From Chloroflexota bacterium (GTDB taxonomy: Bacteria > Chloroflexota > UBA6077): DNA of 9,886 nt. Below are positions 1 to 5,664 of the stretch, in pieces (positions within the stretch are counted from its first letter, which is position 1; each line of letters starts with the position of its first letter). The position numbers and the translations under genes were made by a program. The notes beneath the pieces were generated by a model. The model made no database searches. It saw only the letters and a list, made by a program, of their open reading frames with translations, and was not told where the DNA came from. The DNA lies in contig JAMCTB010000219.1 in the NCBI GenBank assembly GCA_023380955.1, positions 1-9,886 of the forward strand. The letters run 5' to 3'.

Positions 1-12
1 AAAACCAAGAAA

Positions 13-35
13 GGGAGACTGTGTGACAGTCTCCC
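13..35 (-). terminator. Perfect 10-bp hairpin, possible terminator
   Basis: GGGAGACTGT and ACAGTCTCCC pair perfectly around a GTG loop. Read on the minus strand, the stem is followed by TTTCTTGGTTTT, a T-rich tail suited to an intrinsic terminator. Read on the plus strand, no T tract follows. No minus-strand protein gene lies just upstream of it in that direction, so it would have to end a non-coding transcript or act in both directions for a gene beyond the left edge. Confidence 0.4.
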
Positions 36-296
36 CCTAGCCACGTTGGTAACGGGTACGGGCGCCCCGGGAGCTCCTATGGTTCGCCAGCCGTCGCCGC
101 GCTGGCGATCTGGGACTCTACAACGTATATATTGTTGCAGCTTTCCCTGCGTGCGTCAAGAGGCTCCGCCTCTCGCCGATGCCTCACTGTAGAAGGGGAT
201 TCACCGGAAACAAGCTACAGCTAACTGGCTTCACCGTCAATACCCTTCGCCATGTGGTAATCTCTTAGCGTCGCTCACCTGGCGACGTGAGGGAAC

Positions 297-326
297 TTGA
301 AGGGGCGCGTGCAGTTGTGCTAGATT
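297..326 (+). promoter_or_regulatory. Candidate sigma-70-type promoter for ilvE
   Basis: TTGAAG (297-302) and TAGATT (321-326) are separated by 18 bp, giving an inferred start near 333 and a leader of about 72 nt before ilvE. The match is moderate, and the call rests on spacing and position only. Confidence 0.4.
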
Positions 327-404
327 GCGGTCCACTCGCAACTAGCCCCCAGTGGAGTCGCTCCACTCTCGGCACAGCCAGCTCTATCGACAGAGGAGGA
401 GATG

Positions 405-1337
405 ATGGCGCCAGAACCCTACGCATATTTCAACGGCGATTTCGTCCCGCTGAGCGAGGCGAAGGTAAGCATTATGGCCCATGCCTTCAATTACGGCACT
501 GGCTGCTTCGAGGGGATTCGGGGCAACTGGAACGCCGCCGAGAGGCAGCTCTACATCTTCCGGCTGCGGGAGCACTACGAGCGGCTCGAGCGGAGCTGCA
601 AGATCCTGAGGATCAATCTTCCCCTGGACGTCGATAAGCTGTGCAGCATCACCACCGAGCTGGTGAAGCGCAACGGCTACCAGGAGGACATGTACATCCG
701 GCCCCTGGCCTACAAGGGACAGGCGGTGGTGGGCGTGCGGCTGCACGGGGTGGAGGACGCCTTCTCCATCTTCACCGTGCCCTTCGGCAACTACCTCGAT
801 GTCGGCAACGGCATCCGCTGCGGCACCGTGGGATGGCGTCGGGTGGACGACGCCGCCATTCCGGCCCGGGCGAAGGTGACCGGCATCTACATCAACAGCG
901 CCCTGGCCAAGACCGAGGCCATCGAGAACGGCTACGACGAGGCGATCATGCTCACCAATGCCGGACACGTCTCGGAGGGCTCCGGTGAGAACATCTTCGC
1001 CGTCATCGACGGCGCCCTGGTGACCCCGGCCCCCTCCGAGAGCATCCTGATCGGGATCACCCGGTCCACGGTGATGCAGTTGGCCCGCGATGAGCTGGGG
1101 ATCAGGACCATCGAGCGCCAGGTGGCCAAGAGCGAGCTGTACACCAGCCAGGAGGTGTTCATGACCGGCACCGCGGCCCACATCACCCCGGTGCTGGAGG
1201 TGGACCGTCGCAAGGTGGGCGATGGGCAGATTGGATCGGTGACGAAGAAGCTGATGGAGCTGTACTTCGACGTCATCACCGGCCGGAACAAGAAATACGT
1301 CGAGTGGTGCACGCCGGTCTACCCGGCCGCCAGGTAG
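405..1337 (+). CDS. ilvE: Branched-chain amino acid aminotransferase
   Basis: A class IV PLP-dependent aminotransferase. It transfers the amino group between glutamate and the 2-oxo acids of valine, leucine and isoleucine in the cytosol, the last step of branched-chain amino acid synthesis. Full length at 310 residues, against about 300-310 for the family. The N-terminal half carries YFNGDFVPLSEAKVSI and the FNYGTGCFEGIRG segment typical of IlvE. The PLP lysine is in RAKVTGIYINSALAKTEA (about residue 157). The C-terminal half has the cofactor-binding stretch SEGSGENIFAV and the EVFMTGTAAHITPV motif. Two ATGs are adjacent (402, 405). AGGAGG at 394-399 is spaced 5 nt from 405 and only 2 nt from 402, so 405 is preferred. 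The gene stands alone and converges on panD. D-amino-acid transaminase and ADC lyase share the fold, but the motifs favour IlvE. Confidence 0.93.
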   Translation: MAPEPYAYFNGDFVPLSEAKVSIMAHAFNYGTGCFEGIRGNWNAAERQLYIFRLREHYERLERSCKILRINLPLDVDKLCSITTELVKRNGYQEDMYIRPLAYKGQAVVGVRLHGVEDAFSIFTVPFGNYLDVGNGIRCGTVGWRRVDDAAIPARAKVTGIYINSALAKTEAIENGYDEAIMLTNAGHVSEGSGENIFAVIDGALVTPAPSESILIGITRSTVMQLARDELGIRTIERQVAKSELYTSQEVFMTGTAAHITPVLEVDRRKVGDGQIGSVTKKLMELYFDVITGRNKKYVEWCTPVYPAAR

Positions 1338-1366
1338 CGGGTCCGGCGCCCAGCGGGGAATCAGCA

Positions 1367-1410
1367 GTAGGGGGGAGCATCGGTCGCACGCGACCGATGC
1401 TCCCCCCTAC
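1367..1410. terminator. Perfect 44-bp palindrome, probable bidirectional terminator
   Basis: The 21-nt arms 1367-1387 and 1390-1410 are exact reverse complements around a 2-nt AC centre. The ends read GTAGGGGGG and CCCCCCTAC. It lies between the convergent ilvE and panD stop codons, where a shared terminator is expected. There is no T tract on either side, so it may instead be a copy of a dispersed palindromic repeat that also stops transcripts. Confidence 0.7.
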
Positions 1411-1451
1411 CGGTTTCGTCGTTCGGAGGCCGCTCAGATCCTCGGAGCGTC

Positions 1452-1808
1452 CTACCGGGTTTCGACGATGTGGTTCTGCCCGTCCACCAGGACGACCCGT
1501 GGCTTCCAGTCGCGGGGCACCGGGTCCTGGATCTGGACGTACGACATGACGATCATGATGTCCCCGATCTTCACCAGGTGGGCGGCAGCCCCGTTCAGCT
1601 GGATGATCCCGCTGCCGGGTTCCCCAGCGATGGTGTAGGTCTCCAGCCGGTTTCCGTTGTTGACGTCCACCACCTGGACCCGCTCGTAGGGCAGGATGTT
1701 GGCGGCCTCCAGCAGCTGGCTATCGACGGTGATGGAGCCGGCGTAGTGAAGATCCGCCCCCGTGACGGTGGCCCGGTGGATCTTGCCGTTCAGTAGGGTG
1801 CGCAGCAT
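1452..1808 (-). CDS. panD: Aspartate 1-decarboxylase proenzyme
   Basis: A pyruvoyl enzyme that decarboxylates L-aspartate to beta-alanine for pantothenate and coenzyme A synthesis. The 118-residue length is typical of the family. The proenzyme cleaves itself between Gly24 and Ser25, seen in HYAGSIT, and Ser25 becomes the pyruvoyl group. Lys9 ([10 protein letters not shown]) and Tyr58 (in [13 protein letters not shown]) match catalytic positions known in E. coli PanD. INGAAAH-type and GDIMIVMSY segments of the beta-barrel core are present. ATG at 1808 follows GGAGGT at a spacing of about 10 nt. It is monocistronic here and convergent with ilvE, and no other pantothenate gene is in the window. 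A promoter lies at 1861-1889, and the mRNA would begin with a stem-loop. Confidence 0.95.
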   Translation of the reverse strand: MLRTLLNGKIHRATVTGADLHYAGSITVDSQLLEAANILPYERVQVVDVNNGNRLETYTIAGEPGSGIIQLNGAAAHLVKIGDIMIVMSYVQIQDPVPRDWKPRVVLVDGQNHIVETR

Positions 1809-1832
1809 AGCAGGTGGTACCTCCAGCGAAAA

Positions 1833-1851
1833 CCACCCTGACGTAGGGTGG
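1833..1851 (-). promoter_or_regulatory. 5'-end stem-loop of the panD mRNA
   Basis: Read on the minus strand, CCACCCT and AGGGTGG (7 bp) enclose a 5-nt loop and are followed by TTTT. The hairpin would start about 3 nt from the inferred transcript start (about 1854). Its 3' arm can alternatively pair, as GGTGGT, with ACCACC (minus strand of 1812-1817). That alternative would place the GGAGGT ribosome site in the loop. It may be an mRNA-stabilising 5' hairpin or a simple switch. Confidence 0.4.
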
Positions 1852-1860
1852 CACGGTCAA

Positions 1861-1889
1861 ATGATAAACGGTGAAATGGCGTACGGCAA
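1861..1889 (-). promoter_or_regulatory. Promoter for panD
   Basis: On the minus strand, TTGCCG (1889-1884) and TATCAT (1866-1861) are separated by exactly 17 bp. The inferred start is near 1854, giving a 45-nt leader. This is a good sigma-70-type arrangement in the right place. Confidence 0.55.
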
Positions 1890-1972
1890 ATAGAGAAGAG
1901 GGGTCGGCGACTTACGGTTTTGTCAGGGAGCCGGCGGGTTTCCGGGGAAAACGGCGAATTGGCCCCGCAATA

Positions 1973-1991
1973 TATTGATATTCTTCGATAT
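1973..1991 (+). promoter_or_regulatory. ArsR box 1 (arsR promoter)
   Basis: The 19-nt sequence TATTGATATTCTTCGATAT matches box 2 at 2367-2385 in 16 of 19 positions. It fills the spacer of the arsR promoter, where a bound repressor would block RNA polymerase. A short palindrome, CAATATATTG, overlaps its left edge (1968-1977). Assignment to ArsR is inferred from position, repetition and A+T-rich composition. Confidence 0.65.
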
Positions 1992-2002
1992 AGTGCTATA
2001 CT
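1975..2002 (+). promoter_or_regulatory. Promoter for arsR
   Basis: TTGATA (1975-1980) and TATACT (1997-2002) are 16 bp apart, both close to consensus. The inferred start, about 2009, is only 2 nt before the ATG at 2011, so arsR mRNA would be essentially leaderless. No Shine-Dalgarno sequence precedes the ATG. Confidence 0.65.
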
Positions 2003-2010
2003 GGGCGGCG

Positions 2011-2346
2011 ATGAAGAGACTAACGGGAAATCACAAGGAACGGGACTGCTGCCCATCGGTGGATTGCTCCGCCGAGCCGAGGTATCCGGGGTTGGATGAG
2101 GGCGCCCGGCTGTTCAAAGCCCTGGCCGACGAAACGAGGCTGGCCATCCTGAATCAACTGAGGGAGCAGGGGGAGGTGTGTGCCTGCCATTTCCTGGCCT
2201 GCTGCGAGCTGGCTCAGCCTACCGTGTCCCACCACTTGAAGGTGCTGCGGGAGGCGGGGTTGGTCAGTGCCGAGAAGCGGGGGCTGTGGGTGTACTACAC
2301 CCTCAACCGGGACCGGCTGGAGACCCTTCTGGCCTGGCTGCCTTAG
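2011..2346 (+). CDS. arsR: ArsR-family arsenic-responsive repressor
   Basis: A winged helix-turn-helix metalloregulator of the ArsR/SmtB family, 111 residues. It is expected to bind operator DNA until trivalent arsenic (or antimony) binds its cysteines. LFKALADETRLAILNQL (34-50) is the characteristic helical start. ELAQPTVSHHLKVLREAGLV (66-85) is the recognition region, and EKRGLWVYYTL (88-98) is the wing. Candidate ligands are Cys13-Cys14 near the N-terminus and Cys57, Cys59, Cys64, Cys65 around the alpha-3 region. The combination of an N-terminal Cys pair and a Cys in alpha-3 resembles the Corynebacterium glutamicum type (Cys15, Cys16, Cys55) more than the E. coli CVC-only type. ATG 2011 is chosen because an upstream TTG at 1975 is the -35 element itself. 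It heads the arsenic island. Confidence 0.9.
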   Translation: MKRLTGNHKERDCCPSVDCSAEPRYPGLDEGARLFKALADETRLAILNQLREQGEVCACHFLACCELAQPTVSHHLKVLREAGLVSAEKRGLWVYYTLNRDRLETLLAWLP

Positions 2347-2356
2347 CCCTTTTTCT

Positions 2357-2386
2357 TTGCCCACTATATAGATAACCTTCGATATT
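2357..2386 (+). promoter_or_regulatory. Possible second promoter, before arsM
   Basis: TTGCCC (2357-2362) and GATATT (2381-2386) are 18 bp apart, giving a start near 2393. The match is weak, but the overlap with ArsR box 2 and the 56-nt leader to the GTG at 2449 fit. Read-through from the arsR promoter is also possible. Confidence 0.35.
2367..2385 (+). promoter_or_regulatory. ArsR box 2 (arsM upstream)
   Basis: TATAGATAACCTTCGATAT is the near-copy of box 1 at 1973-1991, with CTTCGATAT identical in both. It lies in the 102-bp gap between the arsR stop and the arsM start. It indicates that the methyltransferase has its own arsenic-regulated promoter. Confidence 0.6.
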
Positions 2387-2448
2387 AAGCGATGGCGAGA
2401 GCGATAGCCACAGAGTCAGCCGGGACCAACCGGCGAAGGAGGAAGAGA

Positions 2449-3942
2449 GTGTCTGGCGAACCAACCGCTGAACAGATCCGCGACATCGTGCGAGGGAGGT
2501 ATGCCGAAGCGGCGAGGCAGGCTCAGCGACAGGGCAGCTCCGGCTGCTGTTCGGGTTCAGCCCCCAGTCAGTCCCAGCTCTACCAGGTAGCGCAGCTCCA
2601 GGAGGTGCCCGAGACGGCCGCCCTCGCTTCTCTGGGCTGTGGCAATCCGACGCTGCTGGCACAGCTGAAGGAGGGCGAGACCGTCCTCGACCTGGGTTCG
2701 GGAGGTGGCATAGACGTCCTCCTCTCGGCCAGGCGGGTCGGCCCGACGGGCAAGGCCTACGGTCTGGACATGACCGACGAGATGCTGGCGTTGGCCAGGG
2801 AGAACGCCGGGAAGGCGGGCGTCACCAACGTGGAGTTCCTCGAGGGGCAGATTGAGTCCATCCCCTTGCCCGACGCCAGCGTCGACGTGATCATCTCCAA
2901 CTGCGTGATCAATCTCTCGGCCGACAAGGACGCCGTGCTGTCCGAGGCCTTCCGGGTGCTGAAGCCGGGCGGGCGCTTCGCTGTGGCCGACATCGTCGTC
3001 CGGGGCGGCCCTCTGCCGGCTCCCGTTCGCCGGATGATGTCCCTGTGGGCCGGCTGCATCGCGGGGGCCCTCGGCGAAGATGACTACCGGGCCAAGCTGG
3101 CAAAGGCGGGGTTCGGAGGCATCGACCTGGAGCTGCTGAAGGAGTACGATCTGGAGGACGTGCCCGAGGATGTGCGCTGCTGCATTCCGTCGGATCTCTC
3201 GCTGCCCGGTGGCACGAAGGTCGTCTCGGCCTTCATCAGGGCCACCAAGGGCGACGGATCCGAGGGGATGAAGGGAAGCCGCCCCGTGACGATCCGCAAG
3301 GGCTCAAAGAGCCCGGTGAAGCCGGCCGCCTCTGGATGCTGCGGGGGCGCGGCATCGGCGCCGGCCGCTCTGGAGGTCGCGGCTTCTGATGAGGTGAAGA
3401 GCTACTTCCGAGAGGTGGCCCCCCACTGGGACCAGATGCGCCAGGGCTACTTCACCGAGGAGGTCAGAGACGCCGCCATCGCCAGGGCGAATCTCGGTCG
3501 CGACTCGGTGGTGGCCGACGTGGGCACCGGCACCGGCTTCATGCTGGACGGCGTTGCGCCCCGGGTGCGGAAGGCCTACGGCTTCGACAACTCGGCGGAG
3601 ATGCTGGGGGTGGCGCGCACCAACCTGAGCCGTCTCGGCAACGTGGAGCTGCGGCTCTCGGAGGGGAGTTCCCTTCCCCTGGAGGACGGGAGCCTGGACG
3701 CCGTCTTCGCCAACATGTACCTGCACCACGCGCCGGACCCCGCCGCTGCCGTGAGGGAGATGGCGAGGATGCTGAAGCCGGGCGGCAGGCTGGTGATCAC
3801 CGACGTGGACCGGCACCAGGAGGAGTGGATGCGGGTCGAGATGGCCGACCTGTGGCTCGGCTTCGACCGAGAACAGGTGGCCGGCTGGTATTGGGCCGCG
3901 GGGCTCGCCGAGGTGCAGGTGGAGTGCGCCGAGAGCACCTGA
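2449..3942 (+). CDS. arsM: Two-domain arsenite S-adenosylmethionine methyltransferase
   Basis: A fusion of two class I SAM methyltransferase domains, 497 residues from the GTG. Residues 1-267 form a complete ArsM, which methylates As(III) to methylated arsenicals. It has [15 protein letters not shown] at the start, SAM motif [14 protein letters not shown] (79-92), the ArsM signature SNCVINLS (150-157) and WAGCIAGAL (200-208). Cysteines equivalent to the As-binding set are Cys33/34, Cys64, Cys152 and Cys203. A linker (268-313) contains SGCCGGAAS, repeating the GCC motif of residues 32-34. Residues 314-497 are a second methyltransferase: [12 protein letters not shown] (355-366), [30 protein letters not shown]. 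It lacks the NCVINL signature. GTG 2449 is preferred: AAGGAGG at 2436-2442 is spaced 6 nt from it, while ATG 2392 in the same frame has no ribosome site and overlaps the inferred promoter. A usual ArsM is about 260-290 residues. Confidence 0.85.
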   Translation: MSGEPTAEQIRDIVRGRYAEAARQAQRQGSSGCCSGSAPSQSQLYQVAQLQEVPETAALASLGCGNPTLLAQLKEGETVLDLGSGGGIDVLLSARRVGPTGKAYGLDMTDEMLALARENAGKAGVTNVEFLEGQIESIPLPDASVDVIISNCVINLSADKDAVLSEAFRVLKPGGRFAVADIVVRGGPLPAPVRRMMSLWAGCIAGALGEDDYRAKLAKAGFGGIDLELLKEYDLEDVPEDVRCCIPSDLSLPGGTKVVSAFIRATKGDGSEGMKGSRPVTIRKGSKSPVKPAASGCCGGAASAPAALEVAASDEVKSYFREVAPHWDQMRQGYFTEEVRDAAIARANLGRDSVVADVGTGTGFMLDGVAPRVRKAYGFDNSAEMLGVARTNLSRLGNVELRLSEGSSLPLEDGSLDAVFANMYLHHAPDPAAAVREMARMLKPGGRLVITDVDRHQEEWMRVEMADLWLGFDREQVAGWYWAAGLAEVQVECAEST

Positions 3943-4004
3943 TGCGCCACATCGGCATCCGGGGATGATGCCAGGATCAGCGTCTTCGTGGCCAGCGGGA
4001 CCAG

Positions 4005-4134
4005 GCAATAGCCGTGGGTCTGGCCCCGCTATTGCTGAGCGGGGTGCCGGAACGACGGCACGCGCCTTTCCAGGAGTCGAGGCTTCGGCCGGAGCCGCGG
4101 CATCGACTCCTCGCCGGCGTTCGAGCAATAGCGG
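4005..4134 (+). ncRNA. Candidate structured leader with alternative pairings before the glutaredoxin gene
   Basis: Segment 1, GCAATAGC (4005-4012), segment 2, GCTATTGC (4028-4035), and segment 3, GCAATAGC (4125-4132), allow 1:2 or 2:3 pairing but not both. The 2:3 helix extends to 11 bp (4026-4036 with 4124-4134). Inside it are GTGCCG/CGGCAC (4044-4049/4056-4061) and GGAGTCGA/TCGACTCC (4074-4081/4103-4110), the latter enclosing a GGCTTC-GGAGCC hairpin. CCCCGCT/AGCGGGG (4024-4030/4038-4044) is a third competitor. Segment 3 ends 2 nt before the GGGGAGGA ribosome site. This is an unassigned element. GC richness makes some chance pairing likely. Confidence 0.35.
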
Positions 4135-4148
4135 CTGGGGAGGACCCG

Positions 4149-4382
4149 ATGGCCAAGCAGGTTGTCGTCTACACGCAGACCTTCGACTGCGTGTTCTGCG
4201 ATAGCGTGAAGGAGTATCTTTCCCGGAGGGGAGTGCCCTACATCGAGCGGGACGTGAACTCCGACGATCGGGCGATGGAGGAGTTGGAGCAGATGGGCTG
4301 TCTGACGACCCCCGTGGTCCTCGTCGACGATGAGGCGGTCGTGGGCTTCGACCTCCGGCGGTTGGAGCAGCTGCTCGGCTAG
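4149..4382 (+). CDS. Glutaredoxin-like small thiol-disulfide protein
   Basis: A 77-residue glutaredoxin/NrdH-type protein of the thioredoxin fold. It should catalyse cytosolic dithiol-disulfide exchange using glutathione or another low-molecular-weight thiol. QVVVYTQTFDCVFCDSVKEYL carries the redox motif Cys14-Val-Phe-Cys17 directly after the first strand. TTPVVLVDDEAVVGFD (53-68) has the conserved cis-Pro and the following strand-turn, and FDLRRLEQLLG closes the fold. ATG 4149 follows GGGGAGGA at a spacing of about 5 nt. An upstream ATG at 4014 in the same frame would read through the palindromic leader, so it is rejected. It sits 206 bp after arsM and 42 bp before the lipoate ligase. In arsenic operons such proteins can supply reducing equivalents for arsenate reduction or methylation; that role here is inference. 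Confidence 0.88.
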   Translation: MAKQVVVYTQTFDCVFCDSVKEYLSRRGVPYIERDVNSDDRAMEELEQMGCLTTPVVLVDDEAVVGFDLRRLEQLLG

Positions 4383-4424
4383 GGGACAGGGGCGCGGGCA
4401 GTGCGCCAGTTCAACAGGGAGTGA

Positions 4425-5207
4425 GTGACAGAGTACATGGTGCTGAACCTTTCGGGTGTGGCGGAAGAGGGTCCACTTCCCCCGCGGGAGGGTGGGGACC
4501 GCGATAAGAGACCTCGACTGGAGATAGTGATCTCCACCCCCAGGTCGGTGGCGGAGAACCTCGCCATCGACGAGGAGATGACCCGCGCGGCAGCGGCCGA
4601 CGGGCGGCTGACCCTGAGGCTGTGGTGGGGCGGGGCTCCGACCGTAGTGTTGGGTAGCTCCGAGAAGCCCGAGCAGGTGGCCGACCTGGAGGCATGCCGG
4701 CGGCTGGGGGTGGAGCTGATCCGCCGGTCGACGGGGGGAGGCACGGTGCTCCAGACGCCGGAGGTCCTCAACTACTCGCTGACGGGGCCCGCGACAGGGA
4801 TGCCCAACATGAAGACCCTCTTCGCCCTGGGGGCCCGGCTGTTGATCGGTGCCCTGGCCCGCCTCGGCGTGGAGGCAACCGCTCGGGGTATCTCCGACGT
4901 GGCGGTGGACGAGCGGAAGATCTCCGGCAACGCCATGGCCAAGCGATGGGGGGGGCTGCTGCTCCACGGAACCCTGCTGCTGGATCTGGACCTGGAGATG
5001 GTGGATGCCTGCCTGCAGCATCCCCCCAGGGAGCCCGACTATCGTGGCCGTCGGAGTCATCGAGAGTTCCTGACCACCCTGCGGGATCTGGGCGTGAGGG
5101 CGACGCCGGCCGAGATGGAGGCCGCCGTGGTGGCTTCGGCGCGCCGGCTGCTGGAGGAGGGGGCGATGGATGGCTTCCCCTTCATCCCGGAGTGGGTCAG
5201 GGGATAG
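4425..5207 (+). CDS. Lipoate-protein ligase A family protein (BPL/LplA/LipB fold)
   Basis: Attaches lipoate (or octanoate) to a lysine of acceptor proteins such as GcvH or E2 subunits, or transfers the group between carriers. ENLAIDEEMTRAA is the usual N-terminal substrate-site helix. RRSTGGGTVLQ matches the RRxxGGGxVxH motif, with Gln where His is usual. DVAVDERKISGNAMAKR contains the catalytic lysine region, and LLLHGTLLLDLDLEMV closes the core. At 260 residues it lacks the C-terminal accessory domain of E. coli LplA, so it may work with a separate partner or as a transferase like LipM. The start is uncertain: GTG 4425 follows AGGGAG closely, ATG 4437 and GTG 4527 are in frame, and homology begins near residue 33. 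It is co-oriented with the glutaredoxin gene and probably in one operon. Confidence 0.87.
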   Translation: MTEYMVLNLSGVAEEGPLPPREGGDRDKRPRLEIVISTPRSVAENLAIDEEMTRAAAADGRLTLRLWWGGAPTVVLGSSEKPEQVADLEACRRLGVELIRRSTGGGTVLQTPEVLNYSLTGPATGMPNMKTLFALGARLLIGALARLGVEATARGISDVAVDERKISGNAMAKRWGGLLLHGTLLLDLDLEMVDACLQHPPREPDYRGRRSHREFLTTLRDLGVRATPAEMEAAVVASARRLLEEGAMDGFPFIPEWVRG

Positions 5208-5224
5208 AGGCGCAATCAGTGCAC

Positions 5225-5497
5225 CTACTCCATCACAGCTGATCCAGGGCCCCGGCGCACCAGGCTGTCGACGCCGGCGCTGATGGTCGGTGGGGTGACC
5301 TGAAGGGTCTGGGCCAACTCACTCCCCAGCCTCGACCCATGGCTCAGCTGCTTCAGGATCCGGAACTGGGGGACGCTCAGCTGATGCCCGTTCGCCTCAT
5401 GGACACCGGCCACGACGACCAGTCGCATCACACGGGGCAGGGTGTCCAACCACAGCTGAGCCAGCTGCTCCGGCGTCGTCTCGGATAGGGTAGTCAC
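5225..5497 (-). CDS. MarR-family regulator, C-terminally truncated
   Basis: About 90 residues, against about 140 for a normal MarR. The N-terminal dimerisation helix (LAQLWLDTLPRVMRLVVVAG) and the DNA-binding part (LSVPQFRILKQLSHG then LGSELAQTLQVTPPTISAGVDSLVRRG) are well preserved. The reading then ends after GPGSAVME. The wing hairpin and both C-terminal dimerisation helices are missing, and no other frame downstream resumes MarR homology. GTG 5497 is preferred because AAGGG lies 8 nt upstream. GTG 5506 in the same frame overlaps that site. The promoter (5543-5571) and a perfect operator palindrome (5515-5529) are intact. It converges on the lipoate ligase with only 17 bp between stops. 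It is probably a decaying gene, but a stable short DNA-binding protein cannot be excluded. Confidence 0.72.
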   Translation of the reverse strand: MTTLSETTPEQLAQLWLDTLPRVMRLVVVAGVHEANGHQLSVPQFRILKQLSHGSRLGSELAQTLQVTPPTISAGVDSLVRRGPGSAVME

Positions 5498-5514
5498 GAT
5501 ACGCACCCTTAACA

Positions 5515-5529
5515 GTTAGTGGCACTAAC
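5515..5529. promoter_or_regulatory. Perfect 15-bp palindrome, MarR-type operator
   Basis: GTTAGTG and CACTAAC flank a single central base. It lies at about +7 to +21 of the inferred marR-like transcript, the position of autoregulatory operators in this family. It is 106 bp from the ccdA promoter -35 element, so control of ccdA is less likely. Confidence 0.65.
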
Positions 5530-5542
5530 AATACGGGTCCAT

Positions 5543-5571
5543 ATTATCGCAAGAACTGTTCCGTTTCGCAA
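5543..5571 (-). promoter_or_regulatory. Promoter for the marR-like gene
   Basis: On the minus strand, TTGCGA (5571-5566) and GATAAT (5548-5543) are 17 bp apart. The inferred start is near 5536, upstream of the palindrome at 5515-5529. Confidence 0.5.
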
Positions 5572-5634
5572 GGGTTCAAGTACCACCTGGCCGTACCAGA
5601 TCGAGGCCGAGGTGAGCCAACATGCCGAGAGCCG

Positions 5635-5664
5635 TTGACAGCCGGGCTCGAGTGGGGCTAGGAT
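5635..5664 (+). promoter_or_regulatory. Promoter for ccdA-tlpA
   Basis: A perfect -35 TTGACA (5635-5640) and TAGGAT (5659-5664) are 18 bp apart. The inferred start is near 5671, giving a leader of about 75 nt. The palindrome at 5661-5681 covers the -10 element and the start site. Confidence 0.65.

Larger units (their letters stand above)
1..401. other. Gene-free segment with a series of stem-loops
   Basis: I see no credible protein gene here. Several inverted repeats lie in a row: 13-22/26-35 (10 bp perfect, 3-nt loop), 84-91/101-108 (8 bp), 118-124/134-140 (7 bp with one wobble), 159-164/168-173 (6 bp, 3-nt loop), 187-192/215-220 (6 bp) and 269-274/282-287 (6 bp). TTCACCG occurs twice, at 200-206 and 230-236. 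The segment could be a small structured RNA or the long, structured upstream region of ilvE. I cannot match it to tRNA, tmRNA, RNase P RNA, SRP RNA or a T-box (no AGGGTGGNACCGCG-like antiterminator sequence). Confidence 0.35.

Noticed and set aside
1..401. T-box or other amino-acid leader for ilvE
   Set aside because: No conserved T-box antiterminator sequence, specifier stem-loop or leader peptide with runs of Ile/Leu/Val codons was found.
384..1181. Long minus-strand open frame of 265 codons
   Set aside because: It is antisense to ilvE, rich in His/Gly/Pro low-complexity runs, and has no recognisable motif. It is a shadow of GC-rich coding sequence.
3304..4128. Minus-strand open frame of 274 codons
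   Set aside because: It is antisense to the second methyltransferase domain and the leader, with no motif or ribosome site.
3965..4148. Possible small protein or N-terminal extension of the glutaredoxin
   Set aside because: The sequence is dominated by inverted repeats. The glutaredoxin fold begins at the ATG at 4149, which has its own ribosome site.
4029..5060. Minus-strand open frame of 343 codons
   Set aside because: It is antisense to the glutaredoxin and lipoate ligase genes, whose motifs are clear. Its composition is low-complexity.
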